Positions 52,198-62,242 of a stretch of 64,000 nucleotides of DNA are shown here, piece by piece. Within the stretch, counting starts at the first letter, position 1. Each line of letters opens with the position of its first letter. The notes under the pieces were generated by a model, which ran no database searches, was not told where the DNA came from, and worked only from the letters and a program-made list of their open reading frames with translations. The position numbers were made by a program, and so were the translations under genes. The DNA comes from Parabacteroides goldsteinii DSM 19448 = WAL 12034 (GTDB lineage: Bacteria; Bacteroidota; Bacteroidia; Bacteroidales; Tannerellaceae), in the NCBI RefSeq assembly GCF_000969835.1, contig NZ_KQ033912.1, positions 2,565,373 to 2,629,372 on the forward strand, written 5' to 3'.

Positions 52198-53787
52198 TTA
52201 CCTACCCAATTCTTTATTATAGACTTCTTCATCATTAATAATGCGGAGTGCTTCTTTGAAGCTGGCATTATCATCATTGATTACCTGGAAATATTCTGCC
52301 ATATCATACAGGTCACGGGCTATCAAAGCCTTTATCTGTAAGGCGATAAGCGGTTTTGAACGGTTGTATTCTTCTTCTTTATATTCGATCTTATCTTCTT
52401 TACCCAGATTAATTAACTCCTGAAGAGTTTCTTCAGGGACAACAAAGTCTTTCTTGTACTGGCTGAATTTCGGATATTTCTTGTTCATTGCCGCACGGTT
52501 ACGGTCCAGGTAACTCATGGAAACACGGTTTACAAGACCGGATGCAACCAGATTGCGGTGATAATCCGTATAACGGGTTGTGTCTACCGGAATGAAAACG
52601 TCCGGCATGATACCGCCACCGCCGTAAACGATACGTTTGGTTTCCAGTGTGTTGTATTTCATAGAATCCGGGAAATGGATGCTGTCGGCACTCATTAGCT
52701 CGCCGCGATTATAACGGTCGATCAGGTCGTGTTGGTAATCTTCCAGTTTACCGTTTTCGTAATGTTTCTGGATACTACGTCCGGTAGGCGTATAATAACG
52801 GGCTACTGTCAGACGGATCATAGAACCGTCCGGCATCGGAATTGGTTTCTGGACCAGACCTTTACCGAATGTACGGCGTCCTACTACGACACCACGATCC
52901 CAATCCTGTACGGCACCCGAAAGGATTTCGCTGGCAGAGGCAGATGATTCGTCTACCATAACGACCAGGCGTCCTTCCTCAAAATTGCCTTTGGCTGTCG
53001 ATTTGGCTTCGTCGCGCGGTTGTTTGTTACCTTCGGTATACACGATCAGTTTGTCTTTATCGAGAAACTCGTCTGCCAGTTCGATGGCAATATTTAGATA
53101 ACCGCCCCCATTACCTTGCAGGTCGAGGATCAGGTTTTTCATACCTTGTTTTTGCAACTTGGCAAGTGCGTCGCGGAACTCATCGGCTGATGAGGCGGCA
53201 AAACGGTTCAGTTTGATGTAGCCGGTCTGTTTGTCTGCCATATAAGCGGCGTCCAGGCTGGTTACGGGTATCTTTCCGCGGATGATCTTGAATTCGATCA
53301 GTTCCGGATTCTTATTTCGCAATACCTTGATGTTCACTTCAGTTCCTTTCGGACCACGCAGACGTTTCATGATGTCGGTCGTCTTCATTTTTACACCGGC
53401 TATCAGGGTGTCGTCGACCATGATGATACGGTCGCCAGCCATCAGGCCGACCTTTTCGGACGGACCGCCGGGAATTACCTGAATGACATATAAGGTATCG
53501 GTCAGCATATTGAACTGGATACCGATACCGTCGAAGTTGCCTTGCAAAGGTTCGGTCATCTCTTTTGTCTCTTCCGGATCCATATAGTTTGAATGTGGGT
53601 CCAGCTTTTCCAGCATACCGGTGATCGCATCTTCTACCAGCTTGGAATCATCCACCGGATCTACATATAGATTCGAGATGGCATATAAAGCCATGGATAA
53701 TTTGCGGGCATCCTGATTCGGTTTCTGGGCCACAGCCGTTGTGATGGCAATCATCGCAACAAGCAGGGATACTACGATTCGTTTCAT
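52198..53787 (-). CDS. S41-family C-terminal processing protease with PDZ domain
   Basis: 529 residues from ATG 53787 (MKRIVVSLLVAMIAITTAVA signal peptide). PDZ domain at about 70-160 (GIGIQFNMLTDTLYVIQVIP, VGLMAGDRIIMVDDTLIAGV). The S41 core is at about 165-370, with NLILDLQGNGGGYLNIAIEL, the nucleophile Ser in VDESSASASEILSGAVQDWD and the Lys in GRRTFGKGLVQKPIPMPDGS. A C-terminal helical extension follows, as in CtpA/Prc homologues. It processes envelope proteins in the periplasm. It is the last gene of the parE-coaD-protease group and ends at the terminator at 52134. Confidence 0.9.
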   Translation of the reverse strand: MKRIVVSLLVAMIAITTAVAQKPNQDARKLSMALYAISNLYVDPVDDSKLVEDAITGMLEKLDPHSNYMDPEETKEMTEPLQGNFDGIGIQFNMLTDTLYVIQVIPGGPSEKVGLMAGDRIIMVDDTLIAGVKMKTTDIMKRLRGPKGTEVNIKVLRNKNPELIEFKIIRGKIPVTSLDAAYMADKQTGYIKLNRFAASSADEFRDALAKLQKQGMKNLILDLQGNGGGYLNIAIELADEFLDKDKLIVYTEGNKQPRDEAKSTAKGNFEEGRLVVMVDESSASASEILSGAVQDWDRGVVVGRRTFGKGLVQKPIPMPDGSMIRLTVARYYTPTGRSIQKHYENGKLEDYQHDLIDRYNRGELMSADSIHFPDSMKYNTLETKRIVYGGGGIMPDVFIPVDTTRYTDYHRNLVASGLVNRVSMSYLDRNRAAMNKKYPKFSQYKKDFVVPEETLQELINLGKEDKIEYKEEEYNRSKPLIALQIKALIARDLYDMAEYFQVINDDNASFKEALRIINDEEVYNKELGR

Positions 53788-53810
53788 TTTAATTTTTGTT
53801 TCGTAAATAG

Positions 53811-54272
53811 TCAATATAAATTGGTCTCCTTCGGAACGAAGGGAGAAATATCTTTGCCATACCGCAACAATTCACGTACAATACTGGAACTGATGTGTGT
53901 ATGTTCGGGTTCTGTAAACAGTATGAATGTTTCAATGCCACTCAACTTCCGGTTGACGTCGGCAATACTTTTTTCATACTCGAAATCGTTGACAGTACGG
54001 ATACCGCGCATAATGAATTCGGCACCGACTTCTTCTGCAAAATCGACAGTCAGTGAGTTATACGACATCACTTTTACCCGTGGTTCGTCTTTATAAAGAC
54101 ACCGGATCGCTTCCAAGCGTTTTTCAAGTGTGAAGTAAGTCTGCTTCTTATCGTTAATACCGATAGAAATGATGATCTCGTCAACCAGGGCTAGCCCACG
54201 GCTTACCAACGATTGGTGTCCGATCGTAAAAGGATCGAACGTTCCGGGGAACAAAGCGATACGCTTTTTCAT
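53811..54272 (-). CDS. coaD: Phosphopantetheine adenylyltransferase
   Basis: 153 residues from ATG 54272 ([20 protein letters not shown]); an ATG two codons earlier at 54278 is also possible. The nucleotidyltransferase motif FDPFTIGHQ carries the T/HxGH sequence, and [15 protein letters not shown] matches the ISSxxVR motif. The enzyme joins ATP to 4-phosphopantetheine, the fourth step of coenzyme A synthesis. It lies between parE and the S41 protease, 23 bp from each, so the three form an operon. Confidence 0.95.
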   Translation of the reverse strand: MKKRIALFPGTFDPFTIGHQSLVSRGLALVDEIIISIGINDKKQTYFTLEKRLEAIRCLYKDEPRVKVMSYNSLTVDFAEEVGAEFIMRGIRTVNDFEYEKSIADVNRKLSGIETFILFTEPEHTHISSSIVRELLRYGKDISPFVPKETNLY

Positions 54273-54295
54273 TTTCAATGTTCAATATTTAATTT

Positions 54296-56161
54296 TCAAT
54301 TGACAACGTCTTCTTCTACAACCAGATTGTCAATAATAAAGTTCTGTCTTTCCATGGTGTTTTTACCCATATAGAATTCGAGCATATCTTTAACCAAGTC
54401 TTCTTTTTTCATCGTTACCGGGTCCAGACGCATGTCCTTGCCGATAAAGTTTCTGAACTCGTCCGGTGAAATTTCTCCCAGACCTTTGAATCGAGTGATC
54501 TCCGGATTCTTTCCTACTGCCTGGATTGCAGCCAGACGTTCTTCTTCGGTGTAGCAATAATACGTTTTTTGTTTGTTGCGTACACGGAAAAGCGGGGTTT
54601 GCAGGATATAGACATGATTCCGTTTGATCAGGTCGGGGAAGAACTGCAAGAAGAACGTGATCAGCAGTAACCGGATATGCATACCGTCGACGTCGGCATC
54701 GGTAGCGATGATAACTTTGTTATATCGCAGACCGTCCAGTCCGTCTTCAATATTGAGGGCGGCTTGCAGTAGGTTGAATTCCTCGTTCTCATAAACGATC
54801 TTTTTAGTCAGGCCGTAGCTGTTAAGCGGTTTACCGCGTAGACTGAAAACAGCCTGAAAGTTCGGGTCACGGCTTTTGGTGATCGATCCGCTGGCCGAGT
54901 CACCCTCGGTGATGAAGATACAACTTTCTTCTGTCCGGTCGCCTTTGGCATCGTTGAGGTGGATGCGGCAGTCACGGAGTTTCTTGTTATGCAGGTTCGC
55001 CTTCTTAGCTCGTTCACGGGCCAGTTTCGTTACACCGGCAATCGCTTTACGTTCCTTTTCCGATTCGAGGATCTTGCGAAGCAGGGCTTCCGAAGTATCT
55101 GTGTTCTTATGCAGGTAGTTGTCGAGTTCTTTCTTGATAAAGTCGCCGACGAATTTTGCCACGGTAGGACCTTCGGGACCGACATCTTTCGAACCCAGCT
55201 TGGTTTTTGTCTGGCTCTCGAACACAGGCTCTTCCACCTTAATACTGATGGCGGCAACGATACCGGCACGGATGTCCGAATATTCGAAGTTTTTATTATA
55301 ATATTCTTTGATGACACGTCCCAGCGTTTCGCGGAAAGCGGAAAGATGCGTTCCCCCCTGAGTCGTGTATTGTCCGTTTACGAACGAATAATATTCTTCA
55401 CCGTATTGGTTACTGTGTGTGATAACCACTTCGATATCTTCTCCGTTCAGATGAATGATCGGATATAAGGGCTCGGTGGTCATATTTTCGTTCAACAGGT
55501 CGACCAGTCCGTTGCGTGAATGGAATTTCTTGCCGTTGAACATAATGGTCAGGCCCGAATTCAGAAAGACGTAATTCTTCAAAAGGCTTTCTATGAATTC
55601 GTCCTTGTATTGATATTCTTTGAAGATTTCCTTGTCCGGAATGAAATAGATAAGTGTTCCGTTTGCTTCGTCAGTCGGTTGGATTCCAGACTCCTCTGTA
55701 ATGATGGCTTTGCTGTATTCGACCCGTTTACACTCTCCTTCGCGGAAGCTGGTAATCAGGAAATAGCTGCTCAGGGCATTCACAGCCTTGATACCGACAC
55801 CGTTCAGTCCGACAGACTTTTTAAATGCCTTGCTGTCGTACTTGGCACCTGTGTTCATTTTACTGGATACGTCGACCACCTTTCCCAGCGGAACACCGCG
55901 ACCATAGTCCCTGACGGAAACAGTTCCTTCTTCGACGGTCACTTCTATAGTTTTGCCATACCCCATCATATATTCGTCGATGGAGTTATCGAGTACTTCT
56001 TTCAGCAATACATAGATCCCATCATCCGCATAGCTACCATCTCCCAGTTTACCAATATACATACCAGGGCGCCGGCGGATATGTTCCATCCAGTCCAGCG
56101 TCTTGATATCGTCGTCATTATACGCTGTCGGTTGTTGCATTGTTGAATTCAGTTCTTCCAT
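54296..56161 (-). CDS. parE: DNA topoisomerase IV subunit B
   Basis: 621 residues. GHKL ATPase motifs: [25 protein letters not shown] and [14 protein letters not shown] (about 48-145). The transducer follows, then the TOPRIM domain with [14 protein letters not shown] and [17 protein letters not shown] (about 410-500). The short total length and lack of a gyrase-type insertion fit ParE; the C-terminal [19 protein letters not shown] is typical of topo IV B. It pairs with ParC (20573-23296). It starts the coaD-protease operon, 9 bp after the upstream GNAT-like gene ends. Confidence 0.93.
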   Translation of the reverse strand: MEELNSTMQQPTAYNDDDIKTLDWMEHIRRRPGMYIGKLGDGSYADDGIYVLLKEVLDNSIDEYMMGYGKTIEVTVEEGTVSVRDYGRGVPLGKVVDVSSKMNTGAKYDSKAFKKSVGLNGVGIKAVNALSSYFLITSFREGECKRVEYSKAIITEESGIQPTDEANGTLIYFIPDKEIFKEYQYKDEFIESLLKNYVFLNSGLTIMFNGKKFHSRNGLVDLLNENMTTEPLYPIIHLNGEDIEVVITHSNQYGEEYYSFVNGQYTTQGGTHLSAFRETLGRVIKEYYNKNFEYSDIRAGIVAAISIKVEEPVFESQTKTKLGSKDVGPEGPTVAKFVGDFIKKELDNYLHKNTDTSEALLRKILESEKERKAIAGVTKLARERAKKANLHNKKLRDCRIHLNDAKGDRTEESCIFITEGDSASGSITKSRDPNFQAVFSLRGKPLNSYGLTKKIVYENEEFNLLQAALNIEDGLDGLRYNKVIIATDADVDGMHIRLLLITFFLQFFPDLIKRNHVYILQTPLFRVRNKQKTYYCYTEEERLAAIQAVGKNPEITRFKGLGEISPDEFRNFIGKDMRLDPVTMKKEDLVKDMLEFYMGKNTMERQNFIIDNLVVEEDVVN

Positions 56162-56170
56162 AGAAAATCC

Positions 56171-57301
56171 TTATTTTAATTTTTTGATAAATGCTCTTCT
56201 TGTTTTGTGATGTTCACGTTTGAAATAGTCCCATTGGGCCTGTACGGCATTGTTGCTTGCCAATTCCGGATTACTTTCGGCATATTCGACACCCAAACCG
56301 ATATATACGGGAATAAGGTCGTTGAACAGCAATGCGTTTACCCCTTTGTTCTGATATTCAGGCAATACACCCGTCAGATACAAGTCGATTACTTTGGGCT
56401 TTGTTTTCAATGCTTTCAGCAGGTGTATCCAGCCGAAAGGAAATAAATGTCCTTTTGCCTTTTGCATGGCATGTGAAAGGCTGGGTAATGAGATTCCGAA
56501 ACCGACTACGGTGTCATCCTCTTCCCTGATGATAAGAGTCACCAGATCCAGACGGATCATCGGGATATACATTTTTACATAATAGTCGATCTGCTTCTGG
56601 GTCAGTGGAGCAAAACCGTATAATGGTGCATACGCTTCGTTCAGTGTTTCAAAAATCTTTTGTGCATACGGCCATATCTCTTTCGTCTTTTTGAACTTCA
56701 TTGTTTTAAGGCCATATTTCTTTTTTACTATTTCTCCGATGCGCAGGTGTTTGTCGGGTACACCTTCCGGGATATATATTTTAAATTCGTGCCAATCCTG
56801 ATCTTTTTCGTATCCCATACGTTCCAGATGCTGCGGGTAATAAGGGAAGTTATAGATGGCGGCCATGGTTCCGAGTTGGTCGAATCCTTCGATCAGCATA
56901 CCTTCATGATCCATATCCGTAAATCCCAGCGGGCCGTGAATCTCTTTCATTCCTTGTTCTTTAGCCCATTTTTCAACGGCGTTGAACAAAGCGTCTACGA
57001 CTTCTGCGTCATCGATGAAATCCAGAAAACCGAAGCGGGCGCGCTGTTGGTTCCACACTTCGTTACTACGGCGGTTAATCATTCCGGCGATACGGCCGAC
57101 GATTTTACCGTCTTTGTAGGCAAGAAAATAGATGGCATCGCAAACTTCGAATGCCGGATTCTTCTTCTTGTCCAGTGTAACCATCTCCTCCTCGATCAAT
57201 CCCGGTATATGGTAGGGGTTGTCTTTATATAAATCAATATTGAACTTAACGAATTTCTTCAGTTCTTTTTTGCTGGTAACTTCTTTAATTACTACACCCA
57301 T
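56171..57301 (-). CDS. GNAT-fold acetyltransferase-like protein
   Basis: 376 residues in the Bacteroidetes family of double-GNAT-like proteins: FVKFNIDLYKDNPYHIPGLI near the start, FFLAYKDGKIVGRIAGMINR-like segment (residues about 58-77), GPLGFTDMDHEGMLIEGFD, and in the second half VVGFGISLPSLSHAMQKAKG and LTGVLPEYQNKGVNALLFN, where QNKG is the acyl-CoA loop. The substrate is unknown. It is probably cotranscribed with parE (9 bp gap). Confidence 0.75.
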   Translation of the reverse strand: MGVVIKEVTSKKELKKFVKFNIDLYKDNPYHIPGLIEEEMVTLDKKKNPAFEVCDAIYFLAYKDGKIVGRIAGMINRRSNEVWNQQRARFGFLDFIDDAEVVDALFNAVEKWAKEQGMKEIHGPLGFTDMDHEGMLIEGFDQLGTMAAIYNFPYYPQHLERMGYEKDQDWHEFKIYIPEGVPDKHLRIGEIVKKKYGLKTMKFKKTKEIWPYAQKIFETLNEAYAPLYGFAPLTQKQIDYYVKMYIPMIRLDLVTLIIREEDDTVVGFGISLPSLSHAMQKAKGHLFPFGWIHLLKALKTKPKVIDLYLTGVLPEYQNKGVNALLFNDLIPVYIGLGVEYAESNPELASNNAVQAQWDYFKREHHKTRRAFIKKLK

Positions 57302-57449
57302 TGGTTATTTTTATTAGAACGGCAAATTTACATAATAAATTCGTTACATCGACCTTTTAGACTTAAGATTAGGACTTTTAACATGATACCCTGTGCCTGT
57401 TCGGATCTGTTTTAGGAGGAAAATAGTATTACCTAGGCATGTGTATATA

Positions 57450-57537
57450 GTTTCATTAGGTAGAAACAGTTGTTTCATTACTAGGAACAAGTTGTTTCAC
57501 TATGATGAAACAACTGTTTCTCCTGAAGGTAATAAGT
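57450..57537. repeat. Four-unit degenerate 22-bp tandem array
   Basis: GTTTC starts units at 57450, 57472, 57494 and 57516. Units 1 to 3 read GTTTCAyTA, then a middle GAAAC-like word, ending CAGTT, AAGTT and CAACT. Because GTTTC and GAAAC are complementary, the array also contains a 17-bp perfect inverted repeat, AGAAACAGTTGTTTCAT (57462-57478) with 57505-57521. The rest of the 57302-57698 gap has only the promoter at 57655. Confidence 0.65.
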
Positions 57538-57654
57538 GAAACAATCTGATTGCAGGTTAAAAACACTGTTGCCGGCGGGTTACCGGGCGGGACGAATACT
57601 TTTTTTCTTTAGGAATAAATTCCTGCCTATTCTTTATGAATGATTAAAATACTT

Positions 57655-57662
57655 TATATTTG
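57655..57662 (+). promoter_or_regulatory. -7 box of the SMP-30-like gene
   Basis: TATATTTG, 36 bp before the ATG at 57699. Confidence 0.65.
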
Positions 57663-57698
57663 CATTGATATAATGAGCAGCGAAATTGATTATTTACC

Positions 57699-58658
57699 AT
57701 GAAAAATTTAATAGTGACCCTTATGTTAACAGTCCCTTTTCTTTCAGGAACATCATGTTCCTCGGCTCCTAAAATGATCCAGTCGGATCTGGCATTTAAA
57801 GCAGAAGCAACAACCGGTGAAGGTTCTATCTGGCATCCGGACAGAAATACCCTATTCTGGGTTGATATCGAAGGAAAGACCTTGTATGAATATTATCCGG
57901 ACAAGCAGGACTGTAAAACGTGGGAGTTCGACCGTATGGTTTCGACAGTGGTGCCGGAGACGGACAGCACGGTGGTTGTCTCTCTCCAGGATGAGATTGT
58001 ACGGGTGAACTTGAATGACGGAAGTTTGTCATCTGTGGCACCTATTCCCGATTATGAAGGAAAAGTAAGATGTAATGACGGAAAATGTGATCCGGCAGGC
58101 CGTTTATGGATCGGAACGATGGGATTCGGGGCGCCTAAAGGTGCCGGAACATTATATACGGTTGTGCCTGACGGAACGGTGGAGACCAAGTTGGAGAAAG
58201 TTACCATCTCTAACGGGATTGTCTGGTCGGCCAATAAGAAATACATGTATTACAATGATACTCCGACCGGTAAGGTAGCTCGTTACCGGTATGATGAAAA
58301 GACAGGCGAAATCCTGTTTGATGGCGTTGCTGTCACCTTACCTCCCGGTTCAGGGGCTCCTGACGGGATGACGATCGATAGCAACGATAATTTATGGGTA
58401 GCTCAGTGGGGCGGTTTCGGTGTGTACTGCTACAATCCTTATACGGGTGAGTTACTGGGAAAAGTAGAAGTTCCGGCTCCCAATGTGGCCTCTTGTGCAT
58501 TCGGCGGCAAGGATATGGATACGCTCTACATTACAACGGCACGGGCCGGACTTTCGGAACAACAACTGGAAGAATATCCCCTTAGCGGTAGTCTTTTTGT
58601 TTGTAAACCCGGAGCAAGCGGGCCGGAGCCTTACAAATTTAAACAACCGGCAAAGTGA
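57699..58658 (+). CDS. SMP-30/gluconolactonase-family exported hydrolase
   Basis: 319 residues. The signal (MKNLIVTLMLTVPFLSGTSC) ends in a lipobox-like SGTSC. The six-bladed propeller begins at GEGSIWHPDRNTLFWVDIEG, with the metal-ligand Glu in TGEGSIW; further ligands are in KVRCNDGKCDPAGRLWIGTM (Asn/Asp), VTISNGIVWSANKKYMYYND and GAPDGMTIDSNDNLWVAQWG. Members hydrolyse sugar-acid lactones. It sits alone before rnr, and may act in the periplasm or at the surface. Confidence 0.87.
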   Translation: MKNLIVTLMLTVPFLSGTSCSSAPKMIQSDLAFKAEATTGEGSIWHPDRNTLFWVDIEGKTLYEYYPDKQDCKTWEFDRMVSTVVPETDSTVVVSLQDEIVRVNLNDGSLSSVAPIPDYEGKVRCNDGKCDPAGRLWIGTMGFGAPKGAGTLYTVVPDGTVETKLEKVTISNGIVWSANKKYMYYNDTPTGKVARYRYDEKTGEILFDGVAVTLPPGSGAPDGMTIDSNDNLWVAQWGGFGVYCYNPYTGELLGKVEVPAPNVASCAFGGKDMDTLYITTARAGLSEQQLEEYPLSGSLFVCKPGASGPEPYKFKQPAK

Positions 58659-58696
58659 ACAATATAATTTAACCTGTTTGTAAACAGTATATCGAT

Positions 58697-58704
58697 TATA
58701 TTTG
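58697..58704 (+). promoter_or_regulatory. -7 box of rnr
   Basis: TATATTTG, 50 bp before ATG 58755. An in-frame ATG at 58713 is almost at the expected transcript start, which favours the start at 58755. Confidence 0.6.
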
Positions 58705-58754
58705 TTTATTTTGTGAGAGAGATGATTTATCTCTCATTTAATTACAAAAAATAT

Positions 58755-60935
58755 ATGACGAAAAACAAATCCGGGAAGAAGGATAATAGAGAAAACAAAC
58801 CGAAGAAGAACAAGGCTAAACGTATGAAGAAAGAAGCCATGCTCCACTCCGTTATGTCCGTTTTTCAATCCTCTCCCAAGGAACCATTTAACTATAAACA
58901 GATTAGCAAACTGATTGGCGTAGAGAGCCAGGTGCAGAAGCTACAGGTTGTAGACCTGCTGTATGATCTCTCTGCCGAAAATTTTATTACAGAAATAGAC
59001 CGCGGACGTTATCGGTATAACGGTCTGGGTACCACTGCGATCGGTACATTCGGACGCCGGAGCAACGGGAAAAACTCGTTTATACCGGAAGATGGGGGTG
59101 CGCCGGTTTTCGTGGCGGAACGGAATTCCGGACATGCGATGGACGGTGATAAAGTGAAGGTGCAGTTGTTTGCCAAACGCAAGGGCGCTGAACCGGAAGC
59201 CGAAGTGATCGAAGTACTGGAAAGCCAGAAAAAGACATTTGTCGGCAAATTGCAGGTAACGAAAGGCTTTGCCTTCCTCATCACCGAGAACAAGACGCTG
59301 GCAAACGATATATTTATCCCGAAAGAAAAACTGAAAGGCGGTAAGAATGGCGATAAAGCCATTGTCCGTATCGTTGAATGGCCGGACGAAGCCAAGAACC
59401 CGCTGGGTGAAGTGGTCGATATTCTGGGTGTGGCCGGTCAGAATACAGCCGAAATGCATGCGATACTGGCAGAATTCGGCCTGCCGTATACTTATCCGGA
59501 AAATGTGGAAAAGGCGGCAAATAAGATATCGGAGATTATCCCGGAAGAAGAAATTGCCAAGCGTGAGGATTTCCGTAAAGTCCTGACCTTTACCATCGAC
59601 CCGAAAGATGCCAAGGACTTTGATGATGCCCTTTCGGTTCGCCAGCTGGATAACGGAAACTGGGAAGTGGGTGTGCATATTGCCGACGTAACTCACTATG
59701 TAAAACCTGAAAGTCTGATCGACCGTGAAGCGGAAAGCCGTGCGACTTCCGTCTATTTGGTGGACCGTACGATTCCGATGTTGCCCGAACGGTTATGTAA
59801 CCAGATATGTTCTTTGCGTCCGGACGAAGAGAAGTTATGCTTCTCCGCTATTTTTGAACTGGACGAAGAGGCCAACGTGAAGAAGTCGCGTATCGGACGT
59901 ACCGTGATCAAGAGCGACCGCCGCTTCACCTACGAAGAGGCACAGTTGGTGATCGAAACAGGCGAAGGTGATTATAAAGACGAAATACTGGTCCTGGACG
60001 CATTAGCAAAGAAGTTGCGTGAAAAACGTTTTAAGAACGGAGCCGTTAACTTCGACCGCTTTGAAGTAAGGTTTGAAATTGACGAAACCGGAAAACCGAT
60101 CAGTACTTATATCAAGGAATCGAAAGATGCCAACAAACTGATTGAAGAATTTATGTTGCTGGCGAACCGTACAGTAGCAGAATTTGTAGGTAAAGTGCCT
60201 AAAGGAAAGACAAGGAAAACGTTTGTCTACCGTATCCACGATCTGCCCGATCCGGATAAACTGGAGAATTTTGCCGCCTTTATCCGCCGCTTCGGTTATA
60301 AGATGAAAACGGAAGGCAGCAGTAAGATCGATATCTCCCGCAACCTGAACCGTTTGCTGGATGAAGTACATGATAAACCGGAAGAAAATCTGATTGAAAC
60401 ATTGGCAATCCGTTCGATGCAGAAAGCACGTTATACGACAGAGAATATCGGCCATTATGGTCTGGCTTTTGAATATTACACTCATTTTACTTCTCCTATC
60501 CGCCGTTATCCGGATATGATGGTGCACCGTTTGCTGGAACGTTATCTTGAAGGCGGACGCAGCGTGGTAAAGGCAAAATATGAAGAAAAATGTGACCATT
60601 GTTCTACGATGGAGCAGGTTGCTGCAAATGCTGAACGTGCGTCTATCAAGTATAAACAGGTTGAGTTTATGCAGGATAAGTTAGGCATGGTGTTCGACGG
60701 TGTGATCTCCGGTGTTACCGAATGGGGATTGTATGTTGAGTTGAATGAGAACAAGTGCGAAGGCCTTGTTCCTATCCGTGACTTAGGAGATGATTTCTAC
60801 GATATGGATGAAGAGACATACAGCCTGATCGGCCGTCGTAAGAAACGCCGCTTCCGTCTGGGTGATCCTGTAACGGTGAAGATCGCAAATGCCAATCTGG
60901 AACGTAAGCAGCTTGACTTTATGTTGATGGAATAA
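58755..60935 (+). CDS. rnr: Ribonuclease R (RNB-family 3'-5' exoribonuclease)
   Basis: 726 residues from ATG 58755. After a lysine-rich N-terminal tail and a winged-helix-like part (SVMSVFQSSPKEPFNYKQIS) come two cold-shock-like OB domains (about 70-230), the RNB catalytic domain with PKDAKDFDDALSVRQLDNGN (the Asp cluster that binds magnesium, about 280-300) and HFTSPIRRYPDMMVHRLLER near 585, and a C-terminal S1 domain (GVISGVTEWGLYVELNENKC). It degrades structured RNA in the cytosol. The gene ends at a bidirectional terminator. Confidence 0.94.
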   Translation: MTKNKSGKKDNRENKPKKNKAKRMKKEAMLHSVMSVFQSSPKEPFNYKQISKLIGVESQVQKLQVVDLLYDLSAENFITEIDRGRYRYNGLGTTAIGTFGRRSNGKNSFIPEDGGAPVFVAERNSGHAMDGDKVKVQLFAKRKGAEPEAEVIEVLESQKKTFVGKLQVTKGFAFLITENKTLANDIFIPKEKLKGGKNGDKAIVRIVEWPDEAKNPLGEVVDILGVAGQNTAEMHAILAEFGLPYTYPENVEKAANKISEIIPEEEIAKREDFRKVLTFTIDPKDAKDFDDALSVRQLDNGNWEVGVHIADVTHYVKPESLIDREAESRATSVYLVDRTIPMLPERLCNQICSLRPDEEKLCFSAIFELDEEANVKKSRIGRTVIKSDRRFTYEEAQLVIETGEGDYKDEILVLDALAKKLREKRFKNGAVNFDRFEVRFEIDETGKPISTYIKESKDANKLIEEFMLLANRTVAEFVGKVPKGKTRKTFVYRIHDLPDPDKLENFAAFIRRFGYKMKTEGSSKIDISRNLNRLLDEVHDKPEENLIETLAIRSMQKARYTTENIGHYGLAFEYYTHFTSPIRRYPDMMVHRLLERYLEGGRSVVKAKYEEKCDHCSTMEQVAANAERASIKYKQVEFMQDKLGMVFDGVISGVTEWGLYVELNENKCEGLVPIRDLGDDFYDMDEETYSLIGRRKKRRFRLGDPVTVKIANANLERKQLDFMLME

Positions 60936-60950
60936 AGAAGATATTATTGG

Positions 60951-61007
60951 ATAAAACAAAAAGAGACAACCGGTCATTAATGCATCAGTTGTCTCTTTTT
61001 GTTTTAT
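60951..61007. terminator. Bidirectional terminator between rnr and the PepSY-like gene
   Basis: A 20-bp perfect stem (ATAAAACAAAAAGAGACAAC with its complement at 60988-61007) with a 17-base loop. A and T runs in the arms make it act on both strands. Confidence 0.9.
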
Positions 61008-61028
61008 ATAGAAAGTGATAAAGTCGTA

Positions 61029-61907
61029 TTATTCTTCAACAGGCTGGAGGTTTTCGCCGATAGTGTATCCTAATTCGTCATCCCGTTTTTTATCCTGGAA
61101 AAGATATGAGTTTCCTTCTTCAGATTCGATATAGTAAAGGTTTGTATAGATAAAGTCCGGGTTGTCATGTTTTAATACTTTGGCAACATTGTCCGGGATA
61201 GGAGTATCCTTACTTAATTCGTACATTGTCCTTCTCCAGAAACCTCTGTCTGTTGCTATTTCCCCATGAAAGAAAACATGTTTAATTGTATCATTGTGAA
61301 GGATGAAGTATTCATGCTCTCCGTCATTCATGTATCCTCTTATCTCTGCCCCTTTATATTTTTCGTGTATAAAATTAAAATGGTCTTCGGGCAGATTTAC
61401 AAACCAGCGTGTATCGTTTGGAGTACATCTAAGGGTTCTCAAGTAAAGTCCGTCGTCATTGATATAAATATAATGTTGCATGTTGTCGTATTTTTTCCAG
61501 GGATACGTGAAATGTAACGTGTAGAGAGGCCTTGTTATCCCTGCTCGTTCTGTTTTAAATATCTCAATGTCCTGTACGCCAATATATCCGGCTTGCAGGA
61601 AAGAAGTCTGAACTTCAATGGGGAGTTGTTGGATATCGCTGATCTCTGTATAGGTCATTTTCCAGCTATCATTGACATACGAGATCAATGCCTCATTTTG
61701 TTCCGGATCTTTAAATTTTATTTGGTCGATGCCATCCGAATAATTCATGAAAGAAGTGATCTCAGCAGATGGATATCTTTTGGAGAAGTCGCTTTTGATT
61801 GCTGCGGGAATCTCATCTTCTATTGTTGAGTTCTCTTTATCACAGGCAGTAATACACATAAGTAGCATACATGCTACGATGTAATGGATACAATTAATTC
61901 GCTTCAT
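61029..61907 (-). CDS. PepSY-like (DUF2874-type) lipoprotein
   Basis: 292 residues. Lipoprotein signal with Cys22 (IVACMLLMCITACDKENSTI). The mature part contains PepSY-like/BLIP-like units: AAIKSDFSKRYPSAEITSFM then DQIKFKDPEQNEALISYVND and ELPIEVQTSFLQAG-type segment (ISDIQQLPIEVQTSFLQAGY), repeated later as VAKVLKHDNPDFIYTNLYYI. Such proteins are often exported inhibitors or sensors; its target is unknown. It is convergent with rnr. Confidence 0.72.
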   Translation of the reverse strand: MKRINCIHYIVACMLLMCITACDKENSTIEDEIPAAIKSDFSKRYPSAEITSFMNYSDGIDQIKFKDPEQNEALISYVNDSWKMTYTEISDIQQLPIEVQTSFLQAGYIGVQDIEIFKTERAGITRPLYTLHFTYPWKKYDNMQHYIYINDDGLYLRTLRCTPNDTRWFVNLPEDHFNFIHEKYKGAEIRGYMNDGEHEYFILHNDTIKHVFFHGEIATDRGFWRRTMYELSKDTPIPDNVAKVLKHDNPDFIYTNLYYIESEEGNSYLFQDKKRDDELGYTIGENLQPVEE

Positions 61908-62026
61908 AAGTTTTTATTTAGACAGGTAAATACAATAGCAATACTAGTTGGGTGCAAAGGTAAGAAAAACAAGGAATAGGAATCCTAAGACAGACTTCTG
62001 TTCCTTGTTTATGATGCATTATTTTT

Positions 62027-62239
62027 TTACCAGTAAATCAAACCGAGTGTGCCGCAGCCAATTAGCGCTAATCCCAGTAAAGCATAAAATATACGTGCTC
62101 CTTTTCTTCCGAATTTGTTTACGAAAGTCGTTGCTCCGCTGGTTTCGAAATACCAGTCGAAGTTAAAGATGGCAGCGACCAGGGAAAATGCTCCCAGGGC
62201 AATGAAGATGGCTAGTATGAAATAATCGGTAGGTTCCAT
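62027..62239 (-). CDS. Small two-span membrane protein, Imm17-like
   Basis: 70 residues with two membrane segments (YFILAIFIALGAFSLVAAIF and ARIFYALLGLALIGCGTLGL) around a loop containing FNFDWYFETSGATTFVNKFG and GRKGAR. The pattern matches the Imm17 family of predicted polymorphic-toxin immunity proteins, but no toxin gene is nearby. It starts 3 bp after the stop of tsaE, so it is cotranscribed with it and may have a general envelope role. Confidence 0.65.
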   Translation of the reverse strand: MEPTDYFILAIFIALGAFSLVAAIFNFDWYFETSGATTFVNKFGRKGARIFYALLGLALIGCGTLGLIYW

Positions 62240-62242
62240 CAG

